Assembly: GCF_000282135.1 (NCBI RefSeq) | Contig: NZ_AKJW01000108.1 | Span: 1-38,177 of the forward strand | DNA: 38,177 bases | Source of the DNA: Herbaspirillum sp. CF444 | Lineage (GTDB): Bacteria; Pseudomonadota; Gammaproteobacteria; Burkholderiales; Burkholderiaceae_D | Direction: 5' to 3' | Shown here: positions 1 through 8,499 of the stretch, piece after piece | Numbering within the stretch: the stretch's first letter is position 1 | How the letters are laid out: the number at the start of each line of letters is the position of its first letter | Notes under the pieces: model-generated | What the model saw: only the letters and a program-made list of their open reading frames with translations | Database searches by the model: none | What the model was told of the DNA's origin: nothing | Position numbers and translations under genes: made by a program

Positions 1-837
1 TGCCGGCAACTTGATTGGATTGGCGCCGATGGCCAGATGTTCCTGGCGGCGCTGGCGGCCGCGGCGGTCAGCCTGTATGTGCCGGGGCCGGCTGTTGTGG
101 TGCTGCCGCTGGTGTTTGTCGCCGCCTGCGCCACCGGGTTTGCCTGGGGAGCCTTGCCAGGCGTGCTCAAGACACGCTACCAGGCCAACGAAATCGTCAC
201 CACGCTGATGCTCAACCTGATTGCGATACAGTTTTATCGGCTGCTGGTGTCAGGCTGCCTGCGCGACCCCGGCGCCGGTTTCCTGGTGACGCCGCTGTTG
301 CCTGATCGGTTGATCTTGCCGTTGTTGCTGGACAAGACCAACGTCACCGTCATGCTGCTGCTGGCGCCACTGGTGGTGGGGCTGGCCTGGCTGCTGCTGA
401 TGCGCACCACCTGGGGATACGAGATCCGCCTGGTCGGCCTGGCGCCGGCGTTTGCGCGCCAGGCGGGAGTGCCGGTCGAACGCGCGGTGTGGTTGTCGAT
501 GGCGTGCGGCGGTTTCTTTGCGGCGTTTGCCGGGGTGCACATCAGCAATGCCTTGCTCAAGCGCTTGCCGGTCGATCTGACGCCGGGATTGGGTTATGAG
601 GGATTGGTGGTGGCGCTGCTGGCGCGCAACGAACCGCGGGCAATCCCATTTGCCGCCTTCATGTATGCCTACCTGCGCACCGGCGCGCAGGCGATGGAAC
701 GCACCACCGACGTCTCGCGTGAAGTGGTGTTGGTGATCCAGGCGCTGATGATCCTGCTGGTGGTGTCGGAGCGCTTGCTGCCGCGTCTAGCCGATGCCTG
801 GCGCAGCCTGGTCCTTCTCCGGCGAGGTTCGCCATGA
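1..837 (+). CDS. Nucleoside ABC transporter permease 1 (NupP/YufP-like), 5' partial
   Basis: Inner-membrane permease of a BmpA-type nucleoside ABC importer (BPD_transp_2 / COG4603 family). The frame is open from base 1 and reads IGADGQMFLAAL just before the first ATG at 37. This matches the N-G-E/D-G-Q motif that normally lies inside these proteins, so the gene starts outside the window and the ATG at 37 is internal. The 278 visible residues hold several hydrophobic segments and end with the family's helix-rich tail (near VLVIQALMILLVV). Its stop overlaps the next permease by 4 bases (ATGA), showing translational coupling. The ATPase and binding protein are presumably upstream. The substrate is inferred to be nucleosides from the family and from the nucleoside hydrolase downstream. 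Confidence 0.9.
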   Translation, partial: CRQLDWIGADGQMFLAALAAAAVSLYVPGPAVVVLPLVFVAACATGFAWGALPGVLKTRYQANEIVTTLMLNLIAIQFYRLLVSGCLRDPGAGFLVTPLLPDRLILPLLLDKTNVTVMLLLAPLVVGLAWLLLMRTTWGYEIRLVGLAPAFARQAGVPVERAVWLSMACGGFFAAFAGVHISNALLKRLPVDLTPGLGYEGLVVALLARNEPRAIPFAAFMYAYLRTGAQAMERTTDVSREVVLVIQALMILLVVSERLLPRLADAWRSLVLLRRGSP

Positions 838-1802
838 CGCCGGAACTGCTGAGCTGGAGCCTGTTGCTGGCGGGTTTGCTGGCGGCCTTGCTGCGCGCGG
901 CAACGCCGATCCTGCTGGCGGCGCTGGGCGGGTTGGTGTCGGACCTGGCGGGTAGCGTCAACGTGGCGCTGGAGGGACTGATGCTGGTGGCGGCATTTTT
1001 TGGCGTGATCGTGTCTGCGCATGCCGGGATGTGGTTTCCGCAACTGGCGCCGGCCTGGTATCCATGGCTCGGTTGCCTGGCCGGCGTGCTGGCGGCGCTG
1101 GCGCTGACCGGCGTGCTGGCGGTATGCCATCTGGAGTGGGGCGCGGACCTGATTGTCGCCGGCATTGCCGTCAATATCCTGGCGGCCGGGCTGACGGTGT
1201 TCCTGCTGGCGTCGCTGGTGGGCGACAAAGGTTCCACCGCTGCGCTCAACAGCCCGGTGCTGCCGTCGCTGCACTGGCCGGTGACGGCCGACCGGCCCTG
1301 GCTCAACGTGCTGCTCAATGGCGCGGACGGCCGCGGCCATCACGTGTTGCTCTATGTCGCGTTGCTGGCGGCGCCGCTGTTGGCGTTGTTCCTGAAGTAC
1401 ACACGTTACGGCACCTGGCTGCGCGCCGTTGGCGAGAACCGCGAAGCTGCATTCAACGCCGGCATTCCGGTCCGGCAGGTGCAGTACGCGGCATTGCTGC
1501 TGAGCGGCGTGCTGGCCGGATTGGGCGGGATCTACCTGAGCATGGGCTATCTCAGCCTGTTTCAGGCCGACATGACGGCCGGGCGCGGCTTTCTCGCGCT
1601 GGCGGCGATTTTCCTGGGGGCGCGCAGCGTCGCGGGGACGTTTTGCGCCGCCATGCTGTTTGGCGCATCGACGGTGCTGGCGACGCAGTTGGGGGCGCAG
1701 CAGATTCCGACGCAACTGGTCTACATGGTGCCGCCGCTGGTGACGCTGTTGGCGCTGGTGGCAGCGGGCGCGCGTCGACGTGCGCACAAGGTACGGTTAT
1801 AA
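834..1802 (+). CDS. Nucleoside ABC transporter permease 2 (NupQ/YufQ-like)
   Basis: Second inner-membrane permease of the same importer (COG1079 family), 322 residues, a normal length. The conserved block near residues 35-60 (DLAGSVNVALEGLMLVAAF) corresponds to the family's N-I-G-L-E-G-M segment. The GENREAAFNAGIPVRQ block near residue 200 is the cytoplasmic loop expected to contact the ATPase. About eight to ten hydrophobic helices are apparent. The start overlaps the stop of permease 1 by 4 bases, so the two subunits are translationally coupled and probably form a heterodimer. Confidence 0.9.
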   Translation: MTPELLSWSLLLAGLLAALLRAATPILLAALGGLVSDLAGSVNVALEGLMLVAAFFGVIVSAHAGMWFPQLAPAWYPWLGCLAGVLAALALTGVLAVCHLEWGADLIVAGIAVNILAAGLTVFLLASLVGDKGSTAALNSPVLPSLHWPVTADRPWLNVLLNGADGRGHHVLLYVALLAAPLLALFLKYTRYGTWLRAVGENREAAFNAGIPVRQVQYAALLLSGVLAGLGGIYLSMGYLSLFQADMTAGRGFLALAAIFLGARSVAGTFCAAMLFGASTVLATQLGAQQIPTQLVYMVPPLVTLLALVAAGARRRAHKVRL

Positions 1803-1824
1803 CTTTATTGAACAGGAGATCCGA

Positions 1825-2886
1825 GTGGTCGAAAACAACATCCGGGACGGCATCCTTGCTTCCTTGTCATTGGCAGGAATGGGAGATGCACTGGGGGCGC
1901 AGACGGAACAGTGGAGCATCGAAGAAATCGCCCGCCGGCATGGCGGGCTGGTCAGCGCATTCGGCACGCCGCCGGCCGATACCTTCGCCGGCGCCAACGC
2001 CGGCAAGTGCGCCGAGGTCACCGACGACGCCAGCCAGATGTATTACCTGGCGCGCGCGCTGATTGCCGCGCGCGGCAAGCTGAACTACGACAGTTGGGTG
2101 GCGTGCCTGTTGGACTGGGCCGAACACAGTCCCAAGGCCGGCTTCATGGGGCCGAGCACGGCCTTGATGGTAAAGGCCCTGCAAGAAGGCAGCGACACCG
2201 GCGATGTCGGCATCATCGGCAGTTCGCGCCGCAAGATGACGACCATCGGCATCACCAACGGCGCCGCCATGCGCGTGGCGCCGGCCGGCCTGATCTTCCC
2301 CGGCCGGCTGGAGGAGGCTTGCCAGCAGGCGCTGGTGACATGCCTGCCGTCGCATGATACGGATGTGGCGATCTCTGCGGCGTGTTCGGTGGCGGCGGCG
2401 ACCGCGCAGGCACTGGTGGCAAGGGATTGGCCGGAAGTACTGGCCGCCGCCGTGCGCGGCGGCCAGATCGGCGAACGCCTGGCGCGCGAGCATGCGCGCA
2501 GCGTCGCCGGCCCGAATTACCTGGCGCGTCTGGAGATGGCGTTTCGTATCGCCGAGGAGGCGCAGGACGACTACGCCTTCCTGACCCGGATGGAGCGCCT
2601 GGTCGGCAACTCGGTGCTGGCCGCTGAATCGGTGCCGGCGGCGCTGGGTGTGGTCATGTACGCCAAGGGCGATCCGCTGCGCACGATTACCCTCAGTTCA
2701 TCGATCGGCAACGACACCGATTCCATCGCCACCATGGCCGGCGCCATCGTCGGCGCCTGGTGCGGCACGGCGGCCTTGCCGCAGGAAATGTGGCGTGAAT
2801 TCCGCGCCGCCAACGCTGCCGACTTCGACCTTGAGGCTTTGGCTGATGGCCTGAACGACGTGGCCCTGTGCGGATTGGTCGCCTAG
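1825..2886 (+). CDS. ADP-ribosylglycohydrolase-family protein (ADP-ribosylation/crystallin J1)
   Basis: Predicted dinuclear-metal hydrolase that cleaves ADP-ribose or related N-glycosidic bonds. The 353 residues begin with GMGDALGA near residue 18, carry TDDASQM near residues 66-72 (the family T-D-D-x-x-Q-M metal motif) and GNDTDS at residues 295-300 (the C-terminal G-x-D-T-D metal motif). I chose GTG at 1825 because AGGAG at 1814-1818 lies 6 bases upstream; the longer frame from GTG 1780 would overlap the permease gene and has no such site. It lies 22 bases after the permease gene and abuts the kinase. In a nucleoside uptake operon it may act on an unusual nucleoside or an ADP-ribose-like product rather than on protein; that is inference. 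Confidence 0.85.
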   Translation: MVENNIRDGILASLSLAGMGDALGAQTEQWSIEEIARRHGGLVSAFGTPPADTFAGANAGKCAEVTDDASQMYYLARALIAARGKLNYDSWVACLLDWAEHSPKAGFMGPSTALMVKALQEGSDTGDVGIIGSSRRKMTTIGITNGAAMRVAPAGLIFPGRLEEACQQALVTCLPSHDTDVAISAACSVAAATAQALVARDWPEVLAAAVRGGQIGERLAREHARSVAGPNYLARLEMAFRIAEEAQDDYAFLTRMERLVGNSVLAAESVPAALGVVMYAKGDPLRTITLSSSIGNDTDSIATMAGAIVGAWCGTAALPQEMWREFRAANAADFDLEALADGLNDVALCGLVA

Positions 2887-3873
2887 ATGGACAACGATAG
2901 CGACCATTCCGCGCTGCTGGTGGCGCAATGGCTGGCGCAGACTGCCGGCCGGCGGTTTGATCTGCTGGCGTTCGGTGATCCGGTGCTCGATATCGTGACC
3001 GGCATCGACGCCATGCCGACGCCGGGCGGCAAGGTGGTGGGGCGTGCGCTTGGTTGCTGGGGCGGCGGCACTACGGCCAATGCCGCCTGCGCGGCTGCGC
3101 GACTGGGCTTGGCCAGCGGCATGTTCGGCCGGGTCGGCGACGATGCGCATGCGGCGCTGCTGCGTGAATCGCTGGCGCTGTTCGGGGTTGACCTGAGCTG
3201 CCTGGTATCGGTCGGCGCGACCGCGTCGGCATCGGCGATCACCATGATCATGCCCGACGGCGAGAAGGCGGTCATCTACATGCCGATGCCGGCCGCACCG
3301 GCGGCCGGCATTCGCCTCGACGCCGCGCTGTCGGCGGCGCGACTGGCGTATGCGATGCCCTATGACCTCGACGAGCTGGTGCAACTGAGCACCCTGGCGC
3401 GCAGCCACGGCGCGCTGGTTGCCATCGATCTGGAGGCCGCGGTGGCGCCGGACTCGCATGCCATGCGTGCGCGTGTCGCGCTGGCCGATATCGTGTTCTT
3501 CAACGAAGCCGGATTCACGGCCGGCGTTGGTGCGCCACCGAGCGAGGCCGCCATGCGCAGCGTGCTCGAACTCGGGCCTGCGCTGGTGGTGGTGACCTGC
3601 GCCGGCGCCGGCGCCATGGCGCTGGCCTTGGGGCAGGCGGATGTCCAATACGCCAACCAGCCGGCGTTTCCGGCCGAAGTGGTGGATACCACCGGCGCCG
3701 GCGATACCTTCAATGCAGCCTTCCTCAGCGCGTTGTTGCGCGGCCTCGACGTGCGCGCCGCGCTGCGCTTCGGCTGCGCCGCCGCCAGTTGCACGGTGGC
3801 GGCAATGGGTGCACGCGCAGGACTGCCGACACGCGCGCAAGTGGAGCAGATCATGCAACAAACAACAATCTGA
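2887..3873 (+). CDS. PfkB-family carbohydrate/nucleoside kinase
   Basis: ATP-dependent sugar or nucleoside kinase of the ribokinase (PfkB) fold, 328 residues. The N-terminal GDPVLDIVTGIDAMPTPGGK segment and the G-G-G-T-T-A-N-A segment resemble the substrate-binding half. PfkB signature 2 is clear at D267-TTGAGDTFN, with D273 the predicted catalytic base and GAG forming the anion hole. The ATG follows the preceding stop codon with no gap, so translation is coupled. With a nucleoside hydrolase next to it, the likely task is phosphorylating released ribose or a nucleoside. Ribokinase, adenosine/inosine-guanosine kinase and pseudouridine kinase remain possible. Confidence 0.88.
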   Translation: MDNDSDHSALLVAQWLAQTAGRRFDLLAFGDPVLDIVTGIDAMPTPGGKVVGRALGCWGGGTTANAACAAARLGLASGMFGRVGDDAHAALLRESLALFGVDLSCLVSVGATASASAITMIMPDGEKAVIYMPMPAAPAAGIRLDAALSAARLAYAMPYDLDELVQLSTLARSHGALVAIDLEAAVAPDSHAMRARVALADIVFFNEAGFTAGVGAPPSEAAMRSVLELGPALVVVTCAGAGAMALALGQADVQYANQPAFPAEVVDTTGAGDTFNAAFLSALLRGLDVRAALRFGCAAASCTVAAMGARAGLPTRAQVEQIMQQTTI

Positions 3874-3886
3874 AAGCGAATCCGAC

Positions 3887-4801
3887 ATGCGTTCCATCAT
3901 CATTGACTGCGACCCCGGCATCGACGATGCGCTGGCCTTGCTGCTGGCAGCCGGCAGCGTCGAACTGGCGATCCTGGCGGTGACCACGGTGGCCGGCAAC
4001 CGGCCGGCGCCGGTGACTGCCGCCAACGCGCGCAAGATCCTCGACCTGGCCGGCAAGTTCGCGGTGCCGGTCTATGCCGGCGCGTCGCGGCCGTTCGGCG
4101 GCAGCGACGCGCGCTGCAATCTGGTGCACGGCGAGGATGGCTTGGGCGGCGTGGTGCTGGCGGCCGCAGGTGCGGTGGCGCCAGGCCATGCAGCCCAGAA
4201 GCTGGTGCAGCTGCTGCAGGAGCATCCCGCCGATACGCTCGAACTGGTCGCGGTGGGGCCGCTGACCAACCTGGCGCTGGCGGAAATGCTGTCGCCCGGC
4301 GTGCTGCGCCGGGCCCGGCGTTTGCTGATCATGGGCGGCGCGGTGCACGTGCCGGGCAATATCACCCCGGCTGCCGAATTCAATTTCTATGCCGATCCGC
4401 AGGCTGCACACATCGTGCTGGGCGCGCAGGCCGAGATCGTCCTGTTTCCGCTCGACGTGACCGGCAAGGCGATCATGGATGACGCCTGGATCGGCTCGTT
4501 CAGTGCACTTGGTTCCCGCAGCGGCAGGGCGGCCGCGGCAATGCTGGCAGCCTATGCCGCGCAGGATCCGCTGTTGCACGATGCCTGCCCGGTGGCGTAC
4601 TTGCTGGAGCCGGGCCTGTTCTCCGGTGCGCCCTGCGAGGTGGCGGTGGACTGGCGCAGCGGTCCGACCGAAGGACACGTGCTGGCGTATTTTGAAGAAC
4701 GGCGCGGCGCGGCGTTTGCGCCAAACACGCTTGTCATCACCGGCGTGCACAATGCCGATCTGCTGGCGCTGGTGCATCGCCGGATTGCCGGTTTGCCGTG
4801 A
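3887..4801 (+). CDS. Inosine-uridine-preferring nucleoside hydrolase
   Basis: Calcium-dependent hydrolase splitting ribonucleosides into free base and ribose (IunH/RihA-C family), 304 residues, the usual length. The N-terminus carries the D-x-D-x-G-x-D-D calcium motif (D7, D9, D13, D14). It is followed by VHGEDGLGG, AVGPLTNLALA, the MGGA segment and AEFNFYADPQAA, all family landmarks; an internal N-x-x-x-L-L near the end provides the last part of the active site. A longer open frame begins at 3641, but it overlaps the kinase and lacks a ribosome site. The ATG at 3887 gives the family N-terminus. It is the last gene of the nucleoside operon, 13 bases after the kinase stop. Confidence 0.92.
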   Translation: MRSIIIDCDPGIDDALALLLAAGSVELAILAVTTVAGNRPAPVTAANARKILDLAGKFAVPVYAGASRPFGGSDARCNLVHGEDGLGGVVLAAAGAVAPGHAAQKLVQLLQEHPADTLELVAVGPLTNLALAEMLSPGVLRRARRLLIMGGAVHVPGNITPAAEFNFYADPQAAHIVLGAQAEIVLFPLDVTGKAIMDDAWIGSFSALGSRSGRAAAAMLAAYAAQDPLLHDACPVAYLLEPGLFSGAPCEVAVDWRSGPTEGHVLAYFEERRGAAFAPNTLVITGVHNADLLALVHRRIAGLP

Positions 4802-4823
4802 TATTGACCAAGGGAGAATGTAC

Positions 4824-6008
4824 ATGAAGCATCGTGCCGGGCAGTCCTGGCTGGCGTGCGCTGTCGTTGTGCTGGCATTGGCGTTGTTGGGTTGTACCGC
4901 AACGGTCCCGCGCGACGCTGGCCTGGCGCAAGCGCAGGGCGCTGCTGCGCTCCATCGAATCGGCAGCCTGCGCCTCATCGGTGAACAACGCATACCGCTC
5001 AACCACCGTTTCATGGACACGGTCGTCGGCGGCTTGTCCGGCATCGACTACGATGCTGCGACCGATACCTGGCTGGCCGAGAGCGACGACCGTTCCGAAG
5101 TCAGTCCGGCGCGTTTTTACACCTTGCGCCTGCGCTACGACCTCGACGGTTTCCACGGCGCCGAACTGACCGGCGTGACATTCTTCCGCCAGGCCGACGG
5201 CAGTACCTATCCCGATGTCGCCGGGTTTGCCAGGCGCGGCGGCGATGTGCCCGACATTGAAGCCATTCGCGTCGATCCCCGTGACGGCAGCATCTGGTAC
5301 TCCAGCGAAGGCAACCGCCGCCTGGGACTGGCGCCGTTTGTCCGGCAGGCGCGGCGCGACGGCACGCTGTTGCAGCATTTCGCAGTCGGCAAGATGTTCG
5401 CCATCGACCAGCGCGGCGAACGCGGGCCGCGTGACAACCTCTCGTTCGAGGGGCTGAGCTTTTCGCCTGACGGACGTTACCTGTGGCTCGGCATGGAAGC
5501 GCCGCTGTATCAGGACGGGCCGGTGACGACGGTGCAGGCCGGCGCCATGTCGCGGATCACCAAATATGAACGCGACGGCACGATGCTGGCGCAGTACGCC
5601 TATCGGCTCGACCCGATTCCGGTGGCGCCCGGTGGCCGCTATGCCGATAACGGCCTGTCGGAGATACTGACGGTGGATGATCAGCGTCTGCTGGGCATCG
5701 AGCGCGCCGGGGTGCAGGACAAGCAGGGCGTGTTCCATTTTCATATCCGCCTCTACGAAATGGATGTCAGCGACGCCACCGATATCCGCAACGTTGATGC
5801 GCTGATCGGCAGCAGCTTCAAACCGGCCGCCAAGCGCTTGTTGCTGAACCTGGACCAGAGCGGGCTGGCGCAGGTCGACAACCTGGAGGGCATTGCCTGG
5901 GGGCCGAAGCTGGCCAACGGCCACGATAGCCTAGTGCTGGTCTCCGACAACAATTTCAGCGCCACGCAGGTGACGCAACTGCTGGTGTTCGAAGTCCTGC
6001 CGCCCTGA
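4824..6008 (+). CDS. Esterase-like activity of phytase family lipoprotein
   Basis: Predicted exported lipoprotein of the phytase-like beta-propeller family (Pfam phytase-like). The 394 residues begin with a signal sequence ending in LALALLGC, where C24 would be the lipidated cysteine. The body has LSGIDYD, ESDDRSE, DIEAIRVDP, NLSFEGLSFSPDGRYLW, NGLSEIL and NLEGIAWGP, the regularly spaced E/D-rich repeats of this family. ATG 4824 is preferred to the in-frame ATG 4818 because AGGGAGA at 4811-4817 would touch the latter. It lies 22 bases after the nucleoside hydrolase and may be cotranscribed. The substrate is unknown; a phosphate ester from extracellular nucleotides would fit the neighbours, but that is inference. 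Confidence 0.8.
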   Translation: MKHRAGQSWLACAVVVLALALLGCTATVPRDAGLAQAQGAAALHRIGSLRLIGEQRIPLNHRFMDTVVGGLSGIDYDAATDTWLAESDDRSEVSPARFYTLRLRYDLDGFHGAELTGVTFFRQADGSTYPDVAGFARRGGDVPDIEAIRVDPRDGSIWYSSEGNRRLGLAPFVRQARRDGTLLQHFAVGKMFAIDQRGERGPRDNLSFEGLSFSPDGRYLWLGMEAPLYQDGPVTTVQAGAMSRITKYERDGTMLAQYAYRLDPIPVAPGGRYADNGLSEILTVDDQRLLGIERAGVQDKQGVFHFHIRLYEMDVSDATDIRNVDALIGSSFKPAAKRLLLNLDQSGLAQVDNLEGIAWGPKLANGHDSLVLVSDNNFSATQVTQLLVFEVLPP

Positions 6009-6311
6009 GGGAGAGGGGGCATCGGTCGGTCGCTGCAGCCTGCCGCATCGCCTGTCTTGTTCTTCTCGCTCGCATTTTGCTCCCGGCGGGTGGATGGGGT
6101 GCGATTGCCGTTGTCTTTCTTCCTTTTTTCCCAGGAATGGCACAATTCAAGGATGCCGAAAAGACAAGCCTGAGCATGCTGTTTCCCCCTGGAATCCCCT
6201 GCCAGACGGCCTTGATTGCGCTATGCGATTGAATTCGAGGTTGTTTCGTTTCATAAAGTGAAATAAAATTTCCCCCAATGAATCCGAACCCCGTTCGACG
6301 AAAAGAAGGTT
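6009..6311. other. Intergenic region before IclR regulator 1
   Basis: No convincing gene. The first 200 bases show no signal I can name. The last 70 are AT-rich and hold the promoter and palindromic operator described separately at 6241-6269. No T-tracted terminator is apparent after the lipoprotein gene. Confidence 0.6.
6241..6269 (+). promoter_or_regulatory. Promoter and palindromic operator of IclR regulator 1
   Basis: A sigma70-like promoter reads TTGTTT (6241-6246), 17-base spacer, TAAAAT (6264-6269). Within the spacer lies a perfect inverted repeat TTTCA-N5-TGAAA (6249-6263). The overlapping GTTTCGTTT (6243-6251) differs by one base from the GTATCRTTT operators found before the porin, CocE and dpp genes. 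The position is typical for autorepression by an IclR protein. Confidence 0.6.
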
Positions 6312-7070
6312 ATGACATATACAGTTGATGCCGTATTGAAAGCAATGGAACTCTTGTTCCTGGTGGCAGAGCAAGATGGCAAGGGCGTCACCGAGTTGGC
6401 GAAGGGATCGGGCAACACCAAGGCGCGCGCATTCCGCCTCCTGACCACGCTGGAAGAAAGCGGGCTGGTGCGACGCCAGATGCCGATGGCGACCTACAGC
6501 CTGGGTTATCGGGCGCTGATCATCGGTGCGGCGGCACAAAACCAACTGAGCCTGCTGCAGGTGGCCAACGAAATCCTGGCGTCGGTGGGCAGCGAGTGCA
6601 ACGAAAGCGTGCTGGTGCGCATCCGCGACGGCCTGGAAACAATCTGCATCGCCTGGTGGGATGCGCCGCATGCGGTGCGCGTGCACACGCAATTGGGCAC
6701 CCGCCGGCCGCTCGGCGTCGGTGCGTCCGGCAAACTGCTGCTGGCCTATGCGCCCGAGGACGTACAGGCGCAACTGCTGGCCGGGGATCTCAAGAAATAC
6801 ACGGACAAGACCCTGACCAAGCGCAGCGAAATCAAAAAAGAGCTGAAAAAGATTATCGAAGAGGGCGTCAGCATCTCCGAATCGGAGCGCACCGCCGAGA
6901 TGGTGGCCATTTCAGCACCGGTGCGCGACGCCAGCGGTGCGGTTGTGGCATCGTTGTCGATGTCGGCACCGGCCAGCCGCACCACGAAGACCAGCATGAA
7001 AAAGCATACCGAAGCCATCATTCGCGGCGCCCGGCGTTTCTCTGCCGCCTTGGGTTACGTCGCCGAATAA
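6312..7070 (+). CDS. IclR-family transcriptional regulator 1
   Basis: 252-residue regulator with an N-terminal winged helix-turn-helix (about residues 5-65) and a C-terminal IclR effector domain. The recognition helix is SGNTKARAFRLL (residues 33-44). It is identical there to IclR regulator 3 at 21569, and seven of the first 50 residues differ between the two. The effector domain includes ESVLVRIRDGLETICIAWWD and the GASGKLLLAYAP motif. The ATG at 6312 follows AGAAGG closely (2 bases), which is tight, but the paralogues begin at the same place. It probably autoregulates through the operator at 6243-6263 and may share targets with regulator 3. Confidence 0.92.
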   Translation: MTYTVDAVLKAMELLFLVAEQDGKGVTELAKGSGNTKARAFRLLTTLEESGLVRRQMPMATYSLGYRALIIGAAAQNQLSLLQVANEILASVGSECNESVLVRIRDGLETICIAWWDAPHAVRVHTQLGTRRPLGVGASGKLLLAYAPEDVQAQLLAGDLKKYTDKTLTKRSEIKKELKKIIEEGVSISESERTAEMVAISAPVRDASGAVVASLSMSAPASRTTKTSMKKHTEAIIRGARRFSAALGYVAE

Positions 7071-7125
7071 TACGGACAATACGGGTAACAGGATCGGGGC
7101 GGCGCAAGGTCGACTCGCCTGCGCT

Positions 7126-8055
7126 TCACTGGAATACCGAATGCGCGGTCAGCGCGGAGAAGTGTTCCAGCGCGGCGACACCGGCCACCGAATTGCCGTA
7201 TTCATCCAGTGTCGGCGACCAGACGCAGATCGCCAGCTGCCCCGGAACGATCGCCACAATGCCTCCCCCTACGCCGCTTTTGGCCGGCAATCCCACCTTG
7301 AAGGCAAAATCTCCCGCCGCATTGTAGGTCCCGCATGTCAGCAGGATAGCGTTGAGCCGCCTTGTCGCCAGTGGCGTCAGGATGGCTTTGCCGCCGTGCG
7401 GCACGACGCCGTGATTGGCGACGAACAGCGCCGCGCGCGCCAGTTCGACGCAACTCATCTCGATCGAACAGTGCTGGAAGTAGGTCTGCAAGACCGCATC
7501 GACATCGGTGGCGAGGTTGCCGAAGCTCTTGATGAAATGGGCCATGGCGGCATTGCGATGACCATGGCCGGCTTCCGATTCGGCCACCGCTGAATTGAAG
7601 TTGACGTCGCCGGCGCCGCTGATCTCGCGCAGGAAGTCAAGGATGGCCAGCGAGGGGTGAGCATAGTGCGAACACAAGGTATCGGTGACCACCAGGGCGC
7701 CGGCGTTGACGAAGGGATTGCGCGGGATGCCGTGGTCGATTTCCAGTTGTACCAGCGAGTTGAATGGCGTGCCCGACGGCTCGCGGCCGACCCGACGCCA
7801 CAAAGCATCGCCCTCCAGCCGATAGGCCAGGCTCAGGGTGAACAGCTTGGACACGCTCTGGATCGAAAAGCGTGTATCGGCGGCGCCGGCGCTGAAGGTG
7901 GTGCCATCGACCAGGCACAGCGCGACGCCGAACTGGCCGGACGCAACCCGGGCGAGCTCGGGAATGTAGTCGGCCACGGCACCCTGATGCGTCAACGGCG
8001 TCGCAACATGCAGCATTTCATCAAGCACGCGCTGGTAGTCGATTTCCCTCTTCAT
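7126..8055 (-). CDS. glsA: Glutaminase (serine-dependent, GlsA family)
   Basis: Hydrolyses L-glutamine to glutamate and ammonia. From the chosen ATG at 8055 the protein is 309 residues, matching the usual 305-310. Landmarks are QGKVADYIPEL-like QGAVADYIPELA, RFSIQSVSK with the catalytic S67-x-x-K70, PSGTPFNSLVQLE, GIPRNPFVNAGALVV, ARNAA-like HRNAAMAHFIKSFGN, QTYFQHCSIEMSCVELA and LPAKSGVGGGIVAIVPG. An upstream ATG at 8127 would add 24 residues that do not look like the family. It is convergent with IclR1 and divergent from IclR2, which suggests control by one of these. A glutamine/amide-degrading role fits the peptide catabolic theme nearby. Confidence 0.93.
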   Translation of the reverse strand: MKREIDYQRVLDEMLHVATPLTHQGAVADYIPELARVASGQFGVALCLVDGTTFSAGAADTRFSIQSVSKLFTLSLAYRLEGDALWRRVGREPSGTPFNSLVQLEIDHGIPRNPFVNAGALVVTDTLCSHYAHPSLAILDFLREISGAGDVNFNSAVAESEAGHGHRNAAMAHFIKSFGNLATDVDAVLQTYFQHCSIEMSCVELARAALFVANHGVVPHGGKAILTPLATRRLNAILLTCGTYNAAGDFAFKVGLPAKSGVGGGIVAIVPGQLAICVWSPTLDEYGNSVAGVAALEHFSALTAHSVFQ

Positions 8056-8499
8056 GCACTTGTCTGTCAACCGAATCGGCATGGCGGGGGCAATGACTGT
8101 CTTTATTGCCGGTGCCGCAGGACCCATTCTTGATTAAAATTGAAACAAAGTATTGTTGTGTGATACATGGTGGATTTGTCTCCGGTTTTTGTCAAGTGCG
8201 AAGGACGAATAAGATGCTTGTCGGCGTGGCAATGTTGTCGTCGCCGTTGCTACCTTCCTGTTTCTCCCAAGCCGCGTCAATAGGGCAACAACGACCAATT
8301 GGACGCTGGTGTTGATCTATACCGATGGTTTATTAGTCGATACAACGTATTTTTTAATGAAACAATATTGACTTGCCGGTTTGAGCGCATTTATGATGTT
8401 GACCAGTGTTACATTGTTTTGTATGGCAAAACAGATGTCGCCTCCAGCGCTGCGATGACGCGAAGCTCCGGAGATGATCAATGACCTTATCGGGTATGG
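8056..8499. other. Divergent intergenic region between glutaminase and IclR regulator 2
   Basis: No credible gene in 444 bases. The half nearer IclR2 is unusually AT-rich for this window. Two GATAC sequences (8162-8166 and 8339-8343) read GTATC on the minus strand and resemble half-sites of the IclR operator seen elsewhere. For IclR2, TTGACC-N17-TATGGC (about 8399-8427) is a possible promoter. Confidence 0.4.

Noticed and set aside
2698..4056. Minus-strand open frame of 452 codons over the kinase and nucleoside hydrolase
   Set aside because: Composition is that of a shadow frame, and the plus-strand genes show clear family motifs.
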